Assembly (NCBI GenBank): GCA_902788315.1
Contig: CADAJS010000030.1
Coordinates: 1-34,571, forward strand
From: an uncultured Bacteroidales bacterium
GTDB lineage: Bacteria; Bacteroidota; Bacteroidia; Bacteroidales; Bacteroidaceae
Direction of reading: 5' to 3'
DNA length: 34,571 nt
Shown here: one piece after another, positions 9,035 through 16,878 of the stretch
How the letters are laid out: each line of letters begins with the position of its first letter
Position numbering within the stretch: the first letter of the stretch is position 1
Translations under genes and position numbers: made by a program
The notes under the pieces: generated by a model
Database searches by the model: none
The model's input: only the letters and a program-made list of their open reading frames with translations
Told to the model about the DNA's origin: nothing

Positions 9035-11275
9035 ATGAAAAGCATACGATTACTGTCGGGAAAACTCTTCGTATGGACCTGTCTGATGCTGCTCTCCGCT
9101 GCGCCCATACAGAGCGCCTCGCTGAGCAACGGGCTGGTCACGCTCTCCTTTGATGAAGCCACTGGGTGGCCCACCTCGTTTACCTCGGGCCAGCATGAAC
9201 TGCTGTCCGGAACGCCCTCTCCACTATGGTTGCTCCGCTTGCCTGACGGCTCACCCTACCAGTTACAGGAACCCGTGGCGGTGACGTTCACCAAGACCGC
9301 CACGCACTCCATGGACATCCGCTGGCAGGCAGCCGACGGTCTGTGCGTGACCGCCCACATACGAATGACAGCCGACTCTCCGCTCACTTACTGGTCGCTC
9401 ACCCTGAGCGGCGGAGACGCACTGAGATTAAAGGAAATCCAGTACCCCATCCTCAGCGGTTTCCGCAGGCTGTCTTCCACGGGCGACGGTGCAGACGAGG
9501 ATCTGGCCGTCTCCACATGGCTGGGCAGTCTGATTCATGCCCCACGCTCTGGGGTGAACAGCGAACGGCCACGTGTCACCTATTCCTGGAGCAGCCCTGG
9601 CCTGCTGTCCATGCAGATGATAGCCCTGTATGACAATCGGAGCGGCAACGGACTCTACTTCGCTTCGAATGACACGCTCTCCTATGCCAAGACTTTCGAG
9701 ATCGGCTTTGAAAGCCAGACCACCGACTGGCGCATGACAAACTATCTGCCCATGGACCAGGCGGGAAAATACACGATGCCCTATGAGGCAATAGCAGGCC
9801 CATTCCAGGGCGACTGGCTCAGCGCTGCCGCCATATACCGACAATGGGCACGCCAGCAAAGATGGTGCAGAGAGAGCCGCTTTGCCCGACGGCTCACACC
9901 ACGCTGGGTGACGGACACCGACCTGTGGATATGGAACCGAGGCCACTCCGATAATGTTTTGCGCGAAGCAATGGACCTGAAACGACGCACTGGCCGCAAT
10001 GTGAACGTCTTCTGGCACTGGTGGCATGGCTGCTCATACGATGAAGGATTCCCCGAGTACCTGCCTCCACGCGAGGGACGCCAGTCGTTTGTCAAGGCAG
10101 TCAAGCAGGCTCGACGCAAGGGAATCCACAGCCTGGTATATATGAACTCGTATCAGTGGGGAAACAGCACCGCAAGCTGGACTCGCGACGGAGCCGAGCG
10201 ATTTGCTGCACGAAGGTTTGACGGCGGTCTATACTCGCATAGCTTCAACGTGTTCACTGGCCGAGAGCTCACCCCCATGTGTATGGCCACAGACTTCTGG
10301 CGCAATCGCTATGCCTCACTGGCCGACAGCGTGGTGAACGACTACGGCGTGGCAGGCGTGTATATGGACCAAGCCTGCATGAACCTGCGCTGCTTCTCCA
10401 GCGAGCACGGGCATCCGGTTGGGGGAGGCAACTACTGGGTAGGCTCTTTCCTCAAGCTCACAGACGAGATACGCCGGCGCACACCTGCCACACTGGCTGG
10501 CGAGGGTTCGGGCGAAGACTGGATTCCATCACTCGACCTGTTCCTGACGCTCGAGGCCAGCCGCGAACGCTACCTGGGCATCACCAACATCGAGACCATT
10601 CCGCTCTATCAAGCCGTATATCACGACCATGCCATCACCTATGGCAGCTACAGCTCGCTGGTCTATCCCCCATACGACACGCTCTGGCCCGCACAGTTCC
10701 GTCCCGAGAACTGCGAAAAGTCGCTGCCCGACGATTTCAACATGCAATTCCGCATGGAACAGGCCCGCGCCTTCGTATGGGGCATGCAGCCCACACTGGC
10801 CAATTACCACGCTTTCCTTTGGGAGGAGAAAACCAAGGAGATGGACTTCCTGATGAGGATTGTAAACGTGCGCCGACGCGCCATGAAATATCTGCTCCAC
10901 GGCGTGTTCACACGAGTGCCACCGTTGGAAAAGCCTCAGAAAAAGATTCCCCTCTCGCGCATATCCATCTATGCCGGACGCAGCGGAAGCACGGTAACCG
11001 CCACCTCGCAGACCAAGTCGATGGTCTATGCCGGAGCCTGGAAAACCGAGGACGGAGCCGTAGCCCTGGCCGTAGCCAATATAGACGACATGGGATGGAA
11101 ACAACGCCTACGCTTCACGGCAAGTGAATATGATGTGCCAACGCCCTGCTGCATATACCTCGTTACCGCAGACGGACGACAACGGCTGAAAGTGTGTCGT
11201 GGAGAAATGGTGGATGTGGACCTGAGCTTGGCCCCGCGAGACGTGCAGGTAGTGGAGTTCGTGCCAGTGAATTAA
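9035..11275 (+). CDS. DUF6259-type putative glycoside hydrolase, secreted
   Basis: 746 residues. A signal peptide (hydrophobic VWTCLMLLSAAPIQS, cleavage near Ala28) is followed by a beta-rich N-terminal domain (about 30-270), a TIM-barrel-like catalytic region (about 290-620) and a C-terminal beta domain. I assign it to DUF6259 from its overall layout and from GVYMDQ, where Asp445 at the end of a strand is a candidate nucleophile, and LAGEGSGEDW, where Glu490 is a candidate acid/base. These roles are inferred by analogy with retaining glycosidases of related fold. FWHWWHGCSYDEGFPEYLPP is another aromatic, substrate-pocket-like stretch. It is monocistronic, with its own -7 box upstream and a minus-strand gene converging on it. 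Substrate is unknown. Confidence 0.75.
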   Translation: MKSIRLLSGKLFVWTCLMLLSAAPIQSASLSNGLVTLSFDEATGWPTSFTSGQHELLSGTPSPLWLLRLPDGSPYQLQEPVAVTFTKTATHSMDIRWQAADGLCVTAHIRMTADSPLTYWSLTLSGGDALRLKEIQYPILSGFRRLSSTGDGADEDLAVSTWLGSLIHAPRSGVNSERPRVTYSWSSPGLLSMQMIALYDNRSGNGLYFASNDTLSYAKTFEIGFESQTTDWRMTNYLPMDQAGKYTMPYEAIAGPFQGDWLSAAAIYRQWARQQRWCRESRFARRLTPRWVTDTDLWIWNRGHSDNVLREAMDLKRRTGRNVNVFWHWWHGCSYDEGFPEYLPPREGRQSFVKAVKQARRKGIHSLVYMNSYQWGNSTASWTRDGAERFAARRFDGGLYSHSFNVFTGRELTPMCMATDFWRNRYASLADSVVNDYGVAGVYMDQACMNLRCFSSEHGHPVGGGNYWVGSFLKLTDEIRRRTPATLAGEGSGEDWIPSLDLFLTLEASRERYLGITNIETIPLYQAVYHDHAITYGSYSSLVYPPYDTLWPAQFRPENCEKSLPDDFNMQFRMEQARAFVWGMQPTLANYHAFLWEEKTKEMDFLMRIVNVRRRAMKYLLHGVFTRVPPLEKPQKKIPLSRISIYAGRSGSTVTATSQTKSMVYAGAWKTEDGAVALAVANIDDMGWKQRLRFTASEYDVPTPCCIYLVTADGRQRLKVCRGEMVDVDLSLAPRDVQVVEFVPVN

Positions 11276-11326
11276 ACCCGATTCGAGTTCAATGGCGGAC
11301 AGCACACAGGACGAACAATCCAGTGG

Positions 11327-11377
11327 AAAAAAGAACGGGCGGCATGCAATCTCCTGATGAGACAGCATGCCGCCCGT
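11327..11377 (-). terminator. Terminator of the winged-helix gene
   Basis: Perfect 13-bp inverted repeat ACGGGCGGCATGC (11335-11347) / GCATGCCGCCCGT (11365-11377). On the minus strand the stem is followed by TTCTTTTTT, so it terminates the gene at 11410-11610. It sits in the convergent gap with the DUF6259 gene and may also stop plus-strand transcripts. Confidence 0.85.
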
Positions 11378-11409
11378 GATGTACCTTACGGTGTGTCGCT
11401 TCAGCAGGA

Positions 11410-11610
11410 TTACTTCAGCGCCACCTTCATCGTCTTGCCGTCCTCGGCAACCACGAGCTTGTCCTCGCGCAGGAGCCATCCGAGAGCAAGATAGAGGTCT
11501 TTCTCGGTCTTCAGCTTAGCTGCCTTCTTAAGTTCCTTTACGTCGAGTTCACCATTCTGGTTCAATGCCGTCCAAACATCGCCGGCATACATTCCAACTT
11601 TTGCATTCAT
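11410..11610 (-). CDS. Small winged helix-turn-helix protein (DUF2582 family)
   Basis: 66 residues. The start is set at the internal Met (MNAKVGMYAGDVW), because the family begins this way and the seven codons upstream do not fit. The body reads VWTALNQNGELDVKELKKAA followed by TEKDLYLALGWLLREDKL, the pattern of the short Bacteroidota winged-helix proteins annotated as DUF2582 / wHTH_13. It is the size of one DNA-binding domain with no effector domain. It has a good promoter (TTTG, 20 bp, TACCTTTG) about 40-70 bp upstream and a strong terminator. A palindrome overlaps its -33 box, which may allow autoregulation. Role in the cell is not known. Confidence 0.85.
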   Translation of the reverse strand: MNAKVGMYAGDVWTALNQNGELDVKELKKAAKLKTEKDLYLALGWLLREDKLVVAEDGKTMKVALK

Positions 11611-11650
11611 AACTTTTACTCTTAAAAACAACTATTAACTAAATCCGGTA

Positions 11651-11682
11651 CAAAGGTAGCCCGTAATGGGGGGATAAGCAAA
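11651..11682 (-). promoter_or_regulatory. Promoter of the winged-helix gene
   Basis: On the minus strand TTTG (complement of 11679-11682) is separated by 20 bp from TACCTTTG (complement of 11651-11658), a full match to the Bacteroidota promoter. The -7 box lies 40 bp before the start codon. Confidence 0.8.
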
Positions 11683-11723
11683 TTATTTGCGCTTCATCAA
11701 TCCATTTTCGGCAAATTACTTGA
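11678..11723. promoter_or_regulatory. Two operator-like GCAAATTA sites, 33 bp apart
   Basis: GCAAATTATTTGC (11678-11690) is a perfect palindrome about a central T. GCAAATTACTTGA (11711-11723) is a near copy. The spacing of 33 bp is about three helical turns. The first covers the -33 box of the minus-strand winged-helix promoter; the second is upstream of the plus-strand lipoprotein gene. Confidence 0.45.
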
Positions 11724-11754
11724 CATAAATCATCGTTATTCGGAGGATTTGTTG

Positions 11755-11762
11755 TAATTTCG
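11755..11762 (+). promoter_or_regulatory. Possible -7 box of the lipoprotein gene
   Basis: TAATTTCG differs from TAnnTTTG by one base and lies 23 bp before the start codon at 11786. Confidence 0.4.
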
Positions 11763-11785
11763 CGTCGGAATAAGACACATCCGAC

Positions 11786-12202
11786 ATGATACGAAACAGA
11801 CTTTTACTACTTTCCATCGCCACGCCAGTGCTTCTGGCTCTGGGTGCATGCCGCCACACGTCGCGACTGGAAAGGATAGCACGCGAGGCTCGCTCCTTCA
11901 CCGAGAAGCAGTGTCCATTTAATGTGGACCAATACACGCGCATGGACAGCACGACCTTCGATACGGCCACACGCTGTTACTATTATAATTACACCGTGAA
12001 CGGGATTCTCGACAATGACAGCGTATATACTCCCGATCAAGGACAGCGCTTCCGCGAGCAGACGCTCGAGGAGATACGCTCCAGCATCGGACTGCGCGGA
12101 TACAAAGAAGCCGGACTGACGCTGGTCTGGAGGTACTACAGCGAACAGTCCGGCCGTCTCTTAGCCGAGTATAAGTTTACGAAAGAGGATTATTCCAACT
12201 AA
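11786..12202 (+). CDS. Hypothetical lipoprotein, 138 aa
   Basis: The N-terminus is a lipoprotein signal with lipobox LGAC (Cys22). The mature part of about 115 residues is polar, with YYYNYTVNGI and LVWRYYSEQSGRLL, and ends KEDYSN; I do not recognise a named domain. The alternating hydrophobic/polar pattern suggests a small alpha/beta domain anchored in the envelope. It is divergent from the winged-helix gene and shares its control region, so the two may be co-regulated. It converges on the TSCPD gene with only 9 bp between the stops, and no terminator is seen there. Confidence 0.75.
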   Translation: MIRNRLLLLSIATPVLLALGACRHTSRLERIAREARSFTEKQCPFNVDQYTRMDSTTFDTATRCYYYNYTVNGILDNDSVYTPDQGQRFREQTLEEIRSSIGLRGYKEAGLTLVWRYYSEQSGRLLAEYKFTKEDYSN

Positions 12203-12211
12203 CCAGTCCTC

Positions 12212-12469
12212 TTACATCGCCACGATCTCTCGCAAGGCGTGACACAGCTGGTCGGGACACGAGGTGGGTTTCATCCCGCAGCGCACTCCGTCCAGACGGG
12301 CGATGACATCGTCGGGCTTCATCCCACGCACTAACTGGCTGATGCCCGTGGTGTTGCCCGCACATCCTCCCACAAAGTGGCACATGGCAATGCGCCCCTC
12401 GTCGTCCAGCTCCAGCTCGATGGCCTTGCTGCACGTGCCATGGGTTTGATATGTCAGTTTCTTAGACAT
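12212..12469 (-). CDS. TIGR03905-family TSCPD domain protein
   Basis: 85 residues with six cysteines (13, 30, 36, 64, 71, 76). The motif TSCPDQLC (69-76) gives the domain its name, and GGCAGNTTGIS (34-44) is the second conserved block. TSCPD domains also occur at the C-terminus of vitamin B12-dependent ribonucleotide reductases and are thought to bind metal; the free-standing protein has no assigned function. It starts 36 bp after yebC in the same direction and is probably the last gene of the pheT-yebC unit. Confidence 0.88.
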   Translation of the reverse strand: MSKKLTYQTHGTCSKAIELELDDEGRIAMCHFVGGCAGNTTGISQLVRGMKPDDVIARLDGVRCGMKPTSCPDQLCHALREIVAM

Positions 12470-12505
12470 TTTCTCTACGAATTAGTTTTGACTGTCACCC
12501 CGAAC

Positions 12506-13249
12506 TTACTCTTCCTCGGGCTTCATATTCGTATAGACCGTCTGAACGTCGTCAAACTCTTCAAGGCGCTCCACCATCTTGTTGATAGTCTCGCGCTGCT
12601 CGGGAGTGACGTCCTTGAGGTCATTGGGGATATAGGTGAACTCACCGCCCACATCCTCGAAGCCGTCAGCCTCGAGCTTCTTCTGAATCTCGTTGTAGCT
12701 GGTAGGCTCGCCATAGATGGTGATGGTGGTCACGTCCTTCTCCTCATCATATTCCTCATCGTACTCTTCCTCCACGCCGCAGTCGATCATCTCCAAGATG
12801 AAATCGTCCATGTCCATGTCGGCCTTCTTCTTGAAGGTGAAGACACACTTGTGGTCGAAGAGGAATGCCAGCGAACCAGTGGTACCCATGTTGCCGCTGA
12901 ACTTGTTGAAGACGCTGCGTACATCGGCCACCGTACGTGTGGTATTGTCGGTAAGCGTATCGACGAAGATGGCCACGCCGTGAGGGCCGTATCCCTCGTA
13001 GGTTACAGACTTGTAGTCACTCTGGTCCTTGCCCATGGCGTTCTTGATAGCACGCTCGATATTGTCCTTCGGCATATTCTCGCGCTTGCACACAGCAATA
13101 ATCGAACGCAGCGAGGGATTGTTCTCCGGCTCAGGTCCTCCAGCCTTGACGGCAATGGCTATCTGCTTGCCCAGTCGGGTAAAAGTCTTGGCCATGTGGC
13201 CCCATCTCTTCAGTTTGGTAGCTTTGCGGTATTCAAATGCTCTTCCCAT
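12506..13249 (-). CDS. yebC: YebC/PmpR-family protein
   Basis: 247 residues, the normal family length. It opens with GRAFEYRKATKLKRWGHMAK, the form common in Bacteroidota (most bacteria have GHSKW...). Family landmarks follow: NPSLRSIIAVCKRENMPKD, TYEGYGPHGVAIFVD, DNTTRTVADVRS and GSLAFLF, then a long acidic stretch (DEEYDEEKD). Members bind DNA as regulators, and some act on the ribosome to relieve stalling, similar to mitochondrial TACO1. It follows pheT after 54 bp with no promoter consensus in the gap, so the two are likely cotranscribed. Confidence 0.95.
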   Translation of the reverse strand: MGRAFEYRKATKLKRWGHMAKTFTRLGKQIAIAVKAGGPEPENNPSLRSIIAVCKRENMPKDNIERAIKNAMGKDQSDYKSVTYEGYGPHGVAIFVDTLTDNTTRTVADVRSVFNKFSGNMGTTGSLAFLFDHKCVFTFKKKADMDMDDFILEMIDCGVEEEYDEEYDEEKDVTTITIYGEPTSYNEIQKKLEADGFEDVGGEFTYIPNDLKDVTPEQRETINKMVERLEEFDDVQTVYTNMKPEEE

Positions 13250-13303
13250 AGTAGTTAAGTATCTTATTTGTTATTATCTGTCGAATGTTAAGTATGCCGC
13301 ACA

Positions 13304-15811
13304 TCAACGCAGTTCTGCGTGCAGCTGAGTAGTGAGTTGCTGGATGAGCTTCTGCATAATAGTGTCAATCTGCTTGTCGTTCAGGGTCTTCTCATTGTCT
13401 TGCAGGATGAAGTTCACGGCGTATGACTTCTTTCCCTCGGGCAGATTCTTGCCTTCGTACACATCGAAGAGAGTCACAGCACGCAGCAGTCGCTTCTCCG
13501 TCTGATAGGCAATCTTCTCTATCTGTCCGAACTCCACACCCTCGTCAAGCAAAAGAGCCAGGTCGCGACTCACGGCAGGGAAGCGGCTGATTTCCTGATA
13601 GCTCACCTTTACATTGCGAATCGTCTTCATCAGCTGGTTCCAGCGCAGGTCAGCAAAATAGACCGGAGCTGTGATATCGAACATCTTAAGTACGAGCGGA
13701 CTGACAATGCCCATTTCGGCAAGCACTTTCCCACCCCGGTTCTGGATGACAAGGCTCTTAGCGAAAATGTCCGAATGGCCTTCGGCAAAGACGAGCAGAC
13801 CGAAGGGTACTCCCATGCGGGTGAAGACGTTCATGACATGAGCCTTCAGTTCGGCAAACGAGGTATCCTCGTCGGGATGAGCCCAGCTGCCGCTGACACG
13901 ACGCCCCGTGAGCCACATGCCCAGGTGGTAGTCCTCGCTATATGCATCGAGCACATGCTTGATGACCTCTGGGTCGCGGCTGCTGCTCACGCCTGGGATA
14001 ATAATGGGCGAACGGTTCTCTGCCGTGAAACGGTAACAGTTGCCGAACTCGAAAAAGTGAAGGTCGGCATTCCGATAGCTGGTATTGCGTGCGATGGACT
14101 CCAGTCCACCAAAGAGGAGTGTCTGGCGAAGCACGTTGAGGTCTTGGCTCAGAGGGTTGAGCAGACGAACGAGATTCTCGGACTTGTAACTCTCCAGGCC
14201 ATCATAGTATCCGCCACGCTGCAAGCTATTGTTCAGAATCTCACGGAAGCCCGCACCCACAAGTTGCTCGCTCACGAGGTTCTGCAGCTTGTAGCTCTTG
14301 TCGGGCTCGCCCTTCACGGAAAGGCTGCTCTTCAGCGTCGTGGGGATTTCAACATTATTGTATCCGTAGATGCGCAGGATGTCTTCCACCACATCACACG
14401 GGCGCTGGACATCCACTCGATAGGCAGGCACGGTCAGGGTGAGCCCCTCAGGCGTCTCCTGTTCGATTTTCATCTCCAGGCTTGTCACGATGCGCTTGAT
14501 GGTATCTGCCGGGATATGCTTGCCTATCAAGGCATCCACATAGGCATAGTCCAGAGAGACGTTGAAATCGGATGCCGGACGCGGGCAGACATCGACAATC
14601 TGCATGCTGACGCGGGCACCAGCAAGTTCGCGTGCCATGATGGCAGCCTGCTTCAGTGCATATATCTGTCCGTGCGGGTCGATACCACGCTCAAAGCGGA
14701 AGCTGGCATCCGTGGAGAGGCCATGACGACGGGCACTCTTGCGAATCCATGTGGGGTTGAAGTAGGCGCTCTCGAGGAGCACGTCCTTTGTGGTCTCATA
14801 CGTACCACTCCCCTTACCGCCAAACACACCAGCGATGCACATGGGTTCCTCTGCATTACAGATGGCCAGATCATGGTCCGAGAGTTTGTGTTCCACTCCG
14901 TCAAGGGTGACGAAGGGAGTGCCTTCGGGCATTGTCTTCACCACCACCTGCTTCCCCGTGATCATATCAGCATCGAAGCAATGCAGCGGCTGGCCGTAAG
15001 CCATCATGATATAATTGGTGATGTCCACGATGTTATTGATGGGACGCAGACCGATGATACGCAGCTTTTCCTGCAGCCACTCGGGGCTTTCTTTCACCTC
15101 ACAGCCAGTCAGCGTCACACCGCAATAGCGCGGGCAAGCCTCATCGTTCTCGATACGGATGTCAATGGGCAATGACTCGTCGTCCACCACGAAATCGTCG
15201 CACGAAGGACGGTGCAGAGAGGTCTCATAGCCGTTCTGCAACAGCCAGGCATAGAGGTCGCGAGCCACACCATAGTGACTACATGCGTCAGCACGGTTCG
15301 GTGTGATATCTACCTCGATAACAAAATCGCACTCCAGATGGTAGTAATCGCTGGCCGGCGTGCCTACTACAGCCTCGTCCGGCAACACGATAATGCCACT
15401 GTGATCAGTGCCGATGCCAATCTCGTCCTCGGCACAAATCATGCCGTTGCTCTCAATGCCGCGCAATTTGCTACGCTTGATGGTGAAGCACTCGTCGCCG
15501 TCGTACAGTTTGGTTCCCACGACAGCCACCACCACCTTCTGGCCGGCAGCCACATTCGGGGCACCACAGACAATCTGGATAGGCTCTCCCTGCCCCACAT
15601 TCACCATGCAGACATGCATATGGTCACTATTGGGATGTGCCTCACACGTAAGCACTTCGCCAATCCACAGGCCCTTCAGGCCGCCTTTTACGGCCTGCAC
15701 TTCCTCTACGCTGTCCACCTCGAGGCCCACACTTGTCAGCGCGTCGGCCACTTCTTGGGCGGAAAGGGTCGTGTCCACATACTCGCGTAACCACTTATAG
15801 GAAATCTTCAT
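13304..15811 (-). CDS. pheT: Phenylalanine--tRNA ligase beta subunit
   Basis: 835 residues; beta subunit of the (alpha-beta)2 phenylalanyl-tRNA synthetase, which charges tRNA-Phe. The N-terminus MKISYKWLREYVD leads into the EMAP-type tRNA-binding fold (about 44-150, with HPNSDHMHVC). The B3/B4 editing domain follows (NNIVDITNYIMMAYGQPLH), then B5 (CDVVEDILRIYGYNNV), the catalytic-like core (SLQRGGYYDGL, FFEFGNCYRF) and the FDX-ACB anticodon-binding domain at the C-terminus (EISRFPAVSRDLALLLDEGV). pheS is not in the window. It is the first gene of a minus-strand unit with yebC and has a full-consensus promoter. Confidence 0.97.
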   Translation of the reverse strand: MKISYKWLREYVDTTLSAQEVADALTSVGLEVDSVEEVQAVKGGLKGLWIGEVLTCEAHPNSDHMHVCMVNVGQGEPIQIVCGAPNVAAGQKVVVAVVGTKLYDGDECFTIKRSKLRGIESNGMICAEDEIGIGTDHSGIIVLPDEAVVGTPASDYYHLECDFVIEVDITPNRADACSHYGVARDLYAWLLQNGYETSLHRPSCDDFVVDDESLPIDIRIENDEACPRYCGVTLTGCEVKESPEWLQEKLRIIGLRPINNIVDITNYIMMAYGQPLHCFDADMITGKQVVVKTMPEGTPFVTLDGVEHKLSDHDLAICNAEEPMCIAGVFGGKGSGTYETTKDVLLESAYFNPTWIRKSARRHGLSTDASFRFERGIDPHGQIYALKQAAIMARELAGARVSMQIVDVCPRPASDFNVSLDYAYVDALIGKHIPADTIKRIVTSLEMKIEQETPEGLTLTVPAYRVDVQRPCDVVEDILRIYGYNNVEIPTTLKSSLSVKGEPDKSYKLQNLVSEQLVGAGFREILNNSLQRGGYYDGLESYKSENLVRLLNPLSQDLNVLRQTLLFGGLESIARNTSYRNADLHFFEFGNCYRFTAENRSPIIIPGVSSSRDPEVIKHVLDAYSEDYHLGMWLTGRRVSGSWAHPDEDTSFAELKAHVMNVFTRMGVPFGLLVFAEGHSDIFAKSLVIQNRGGKVLAEMGIVSPLVLKMFDITAPVYFADLRWNQLMKTIRNVKVSYQEISRFPAVSRDLALLLDEGVEFGQIEKIAYQTEKRLLRAVTLFDVYEGKNLPEGKKSYAVNFILQDNEKTLNDKQIDTIMQKLIQQLTTQLHAELR

Positions 15812-15847
15812 ACTACTTTACTTATATATATGATTCGTTTCGCCGCG

Positions 15848-15878
15848 CAAAATTACACAAAATCCCGCATTTCTCAAA
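15848..15878 (-). promoter_or_regulatory. Promoter of pheT
   Basis: Minus strand: TTTG (complement of 15875-15878), 19 bp, TAATTTTG (complement of 15848-15855), a full match to the Bacteroidota consensus, 37 bp before the pheT start codon. Confidence 0.85.
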
Positions 15879-15993
15879 GAGAATAACAGGATAATCTGCC
15901 ATTTCACATCACGTCATTTGCGTTTAGGACGGCAAATTCATACCACGTCCTCCTTTTTAAGTCCATCTGCACATTTATTTCTCATAAATTTTA

Positions 15994-16001
15994 TAACTTT
16001 G
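15994..16001 (+). promoter_or_regulatory. -7 box of the DUF3332 lipoprotein gene
   Basis: TAACTTTG matches TAnnTTTG and ends 52 bp before the chosen start. Its position just ahead of an earlier in-frame ATG (16009) would make a transcript with almost no leader for that ATG, supporting the start at 16054. Confidence 0.7.
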
Positions 16002-16053
16002 CATCGAGATGTATTACTTAAAAAGAAGTTTAACCCTCAAAAGAACAAGACAG

Positions 16054-16599
16054 ATGAAAAAGACAAGTTTGACAGTGGCCACTCTGCTGCTGGCCGGTTC
16101 GGTGCTCTGCACTTCGTGCATCGGTTCCTTCTCCCTCTTCAACAAGTACGAGAAGTGGCAGTGCAACATGACAAAGAGCAAGATTGTGAACGGAATCGTG
16201 GGATTCATCCTGCAGCCGATTGTGGGCGGCGTATGTCTCTTTGTGGATGCCATTGTGCTGAACACCATTGAATTCTGGAGCGGCAACAACCCCGTGGCCT
16301 TCAACCCGCAGACAGTGAAGGGAAGCGACGGACGCATGTACACCATCCGCGCCAGCAAGACGGGCTATGAGGTGAAGGATGCCAACGGCGTGGTGGCCAT
16401 GTTCACTCACGATGCCGAGAACGACGCATGGTTCATCGAGCAGGGAGGCAAGAAGGCCGAGCTGTTCCGCTATAATGCCGACGGTACCATCCGTGCCACG
16501 CTCCAGGGCGGCAGCATTGTGACGGTGAGCAACGACGAGATGGGCTTGCAGATGGTGCGCGAGGCTGTCACATACGACAGAAGCTATGCACTGAAGTAA
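16054..16599 (+). CDS. DUF3332 family lipoprotein
   Basis: 181 residues from the ATG at 16054, chosen because MKKTSLTV begins a lipoprotein signal (likely Cys22, CTSC), whereas the longer in-frame start adds 15 basic residues. The DUF3332 signature is clear: CIGSFSLFNKYEKW after the lipidation site, IVNGIVGFILQPIVGGV, and VLNTIEFWSGNNPVAF. The C-terminal half is beta-rich (SDGRMYTIRASKTGYEVKD). Family members are small envelope proteins of unknown function. The gene is monocistronic, with a -7 box and a strong terminator. Confidence 0.9.
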   Translation: MKKTSLTVATLLLAGSVLCTSCIGSFSLFNKYEKWQCNMTKSKIVNGIVGFILQPIVGGVCLFVDAIVLNTIEFWSGNNPVAFNPQTVKGSDGRMYTIRASKTGYEVKDANGVVAMFTHDAENDAWFIEQGGKKAELFRYNADGTIRATLQGGSIVTVSNDEMGLQMVREAVTYDRSYALK

Positions 16600-16629
16600 A
16601 AAAGACCATCCTGAAATCCTCCTCTAAAA

Positions 16630-16675
16630 GCATCTCCCCCGTTCCTTTAGTAAAGGGACGGGGGAGATGCATTTT
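16630..16675 (+). terminator. Terminator of the DUF3332 gene
   Basis: GCATCTCCCCCGT-T-CCTTT / AAAGG-G-ACGGGGGAGATGC around the loop AGT, then ATTTT. AAAA precedes the stem, so it may work in both directions. It overlaps the stop codon of the remnant on the minus strand. Confidence 0.92.
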
Positions 16676-16793
16676 ACCGAACCAACACATTCTTTCCGTG
16701 TATGACATAAATGCCTTTGGGAAGTCGGCCATCCGGCAACCGGCTCACATCTATTGCACAGCCATTATTTCCCATGACGTGTTCCTGTGGACT
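16674..16793 (-). pseudogene. Remnant C-terminus of an exported protein
   Basis: Minus strand between panB and the DUF3332 terminator. The frame from 16793 down to the TAA at 16674-16676 is open for 39 codons; from the ATG at 16773-16775 it encodes 33 residues ending DGRLPKGIYVIHGKNVLVR. This matches the tail of both GLUG proteins here (KGLYIIDGRKV and KGIYIINGKKV, followed by a stop). No signal peptide or upstream domain remains: the frame is closed by a TAA inside the palindrome at 16793-16810. I read it as the last piece of a decayed exported-protein gene. A short expressed peptide is possible but less likely. Confidence 0.6.
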
Positions 16794-16832
16794 TTATCAC
16801 GTGTGATAAACTCTTTTATCACGTGTGATAAA
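16793..16832. repeat. Two copies of a near-palindrome, 22 bp apart
   Basis: TTTATCACGTGTGATAAA occurs at 16793-16810 and 16815-16832. Each copy has an 8-bp inverted repeat around GT, and the period is 22 bp. It lies 47 bp downstream of the panB stop, far from any recognised promoter. It could be an operator of the lost gene, a protein-binding site, or a processing hairpin in the panB transcript. Confidence 0.9.
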
Positions 16833-16878
16833 GCGCTGCGCGGCACGTTATGTAACTCGACCGCACTTTTTCATCATA

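Noticed and set aside
13775..15175. 466-codon open frame on the plus strand inside pheT
   Set aside because: It is the antisense of a clear pheT gene, has no domain and no promoter or ribosome-binding site. Long antisense frames are expected in GC-rich codon usage.
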